From Maniola hyperantus (taxonomy: Eukaryota > Arthropoda > Insecta > Lepidoptera > Nymphalidae), in the NCBI RefSeq assembly GCF_902806685.2, contig NC_048556.1, forward strand, positions 9,510,734 to 9,574,733: a DNA stretch of 64,000 nt, in the 5' to 3' direction. The position numbers were made by a program, and so were the translations under genes. The notes below the pieces were generated by a model that saw only the letters and a program-made list of their open reading frames with translations, was not told the DNA's origin and did no database searches. The first letter of the stretch is position 1; the number at the start of each line of letters is the position of its first letter. This document shows, one piece after another, positions 63,142 through 64,000 of this stretch.

Positions 63142-63335
63142 CATCATCATCATCGACCGATAGACGTCCACTGCTGGACATAGGCCTCTTGTAAGTAGTT
63201 CTACACGCCACGGTCTTGAATCCAGCGGCTCTCTGCGACTCGTTTGATGTCGTCTATCCATCTAGTGGAGGATCTTCCAACGCTTTGCGCTGCGAGGTCG
63301 CCGTTCTAGCATCTTGGGACCCCAATTGCATCGTT
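63142..63335 (-). mobile_element. RTE-like LINE 3' fragment, copy 2
   Basis: Nearly identical to the copy at 62721, again directly after an exon 33 copy with its donor. It was multiplied by tandem duplication rather than by independent insertion. Confidence 0.75.
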
Positions 63336-63357
63336 ACGCATTGCATTGAATAAAATG

Positions 63358-63392
63358 CGCATTGCGCTTGGATTGAATAAACTGCGTGATAA
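63358..63392 (+). pseudogene. Third, short copy of the end of exon 33
   Basis: About 35 bases matching the last part of exon 33, followed by a perfect gtaagt donor and the same downstream tctctatggagtacatc as the second copy. Confidence 0.8.
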
Positions 63393-63410
63393 GTAAGTCT
63401 CTATGGAGTA

Positions 63411-63605
63411 CATCATCATCATCAACTGATAGACGTCCACTGCTGGACATAGGCCTCTTGTAAGTAGTTCTACACGCCACGGTCTTGAATCCAGCGGCTC
63501 TCTGCGACTCGTTTAATGTCGTCTGTCCATCTAGTGGAGGATCTTCCGCTACGCTTTACGCTGCGAGGTTGCCGTTCTAGCATCTTGGGACCCCCAATTG
63601 CACCC
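63411..63605 (-). mobile_element. RTE-like LINE 3' fragment, copy 3
   Basis: Third copy in the same arrangement, following the short third exon 33 copy. Confidence 0.75.
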
Positions 63606-63665
63606 TTACACACTGTATCCAATCTGAATTCGAGAATTCTCGATCCCAAGTAGCCATGTATGAGT

Positions 63666-63736
63666 GCGAAGCCAACGAGATAACAGCGATGGGTCGTGCC
63701 GTGGTTCGTTCGTGTGGAGGCACCCTAGCCAACGCT
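63666..63736 (+). pseudogene. Fourth, 3'-truncated copy of exon 33
   Basis: Matches the first 70 bases of the second copy, including the tagccatgtatgagt lead. It is cut off abruptly in a T-rich run just before a REP-F repeat. Confidence 0.8.
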
Positions 63737-63749
63737 TTTTTATTTGTTC

Positions 63750-63856
63750 ACTAGCTGCCCCGGCGAACTTCGTACCGCCTAACAGTCTATTTCAGCCAAT
63801 TTTTTAAGTTTTTCTCTCCGTAAGAACCATCCTCGTACTTCAAGAAATATTACAAT
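63750..63856 (+). repeat. REP-F 5' part
   Basis: tagctgccccggcgaacttc and aagaaccatcctcgtacttc. It follows the truncated fourth exon 33 copy. Confidence 0.7.
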
Positions 63857-63884
63857 TTTTATTTTTTATTTTTTTTATTTTTTA

Positions 63885-64000
63885 TTTTAAAAAAGAATAT
63901 TAGCCATGTTAAATGACTAATATTCCCCTTTCCTCTCCAACTAAGTGTCAGGCTTGTGCTAGGAGTAGGTACGACAATAGTGCAACGGGCGGGGTTTGAA
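63885..64000 (-). repeat. SINE-C cut by the window edge
   Basis: T-run and agaatattagccatgtt through gcggggtttgaa. The rest lies beyond 64000. Confidence 0.8.

Overview
This is a eukaryotic genomic window, almost certainly from a moth or butterfly (Lepidoptera). The evidence is indirect: AT-rich introns, GT-AG splicing, many short CCTACCTACC-type stretches, and dense interspersed repeats (tRNA-headed SINEs, and retroposon tails of the types 'cgacttcgtccgcgtgg' and 'gggttccgtacctcaaaagg') that I recognise as typical of lepidopteran genomes. I see no bacterial-style operons, rRNA, CRISPR array or autonomous tRNA gene. The species cannot be fixed from the sequence.

The one host gene I can support is the 5' part of DYSTROPHIN (Dys) on the + strand. 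I traced 33 coding exons from an ATG at 9292 to an exon ending at 62697. All have GT-AG boundaries and compatible phases, giving about 2,584 codons. The protein starts with a two-CH-domain actin-binding module (exons 1-7) and continues with a long spectrin-repeat rod. The rod is interrupted by a Ser/Pro/acidic, apparently disordered block of about 470 residues (exons 26-27). The gene runs off the right edge: the WW, EF-hand, ZZ and C-terminal coiled-coil region is not in the window. Exon 16 carries a one-base frameshift in an A8 run, either a sequencing or assembly error or a real allele.

Layout: 1-8880, intergenic, almost all repeats; 8880-9291, promoter/leader candidate with two short upstream ORFs; 9292-9310, first coding exon; 9311-27447, an 18-kb intron 1 full of repeats, including a 2.4-kb element with long inverted ends; 27448-42068, actin-binding domain and first rod repeats, with two broken non-LTR retrotransposon pieces inside intron 5; 42728-52261, central rod; 53858-55650, the disordered block; 56760-62697, further rod; 62698-64000, intron 33, where pieces of exon 33 and an RTE-like LINE fragment are repeated in tandem.

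The most interesting structure is how repeats and local duplications have reworked this gene. Three exons (14, 15, 30) have acceptors lying only 16-32 bases after SINE sequence. Exons 24, 28 and 33 each have a broken duplicate in the following intron. Several transposons are nested inside one another with readable target duplications.
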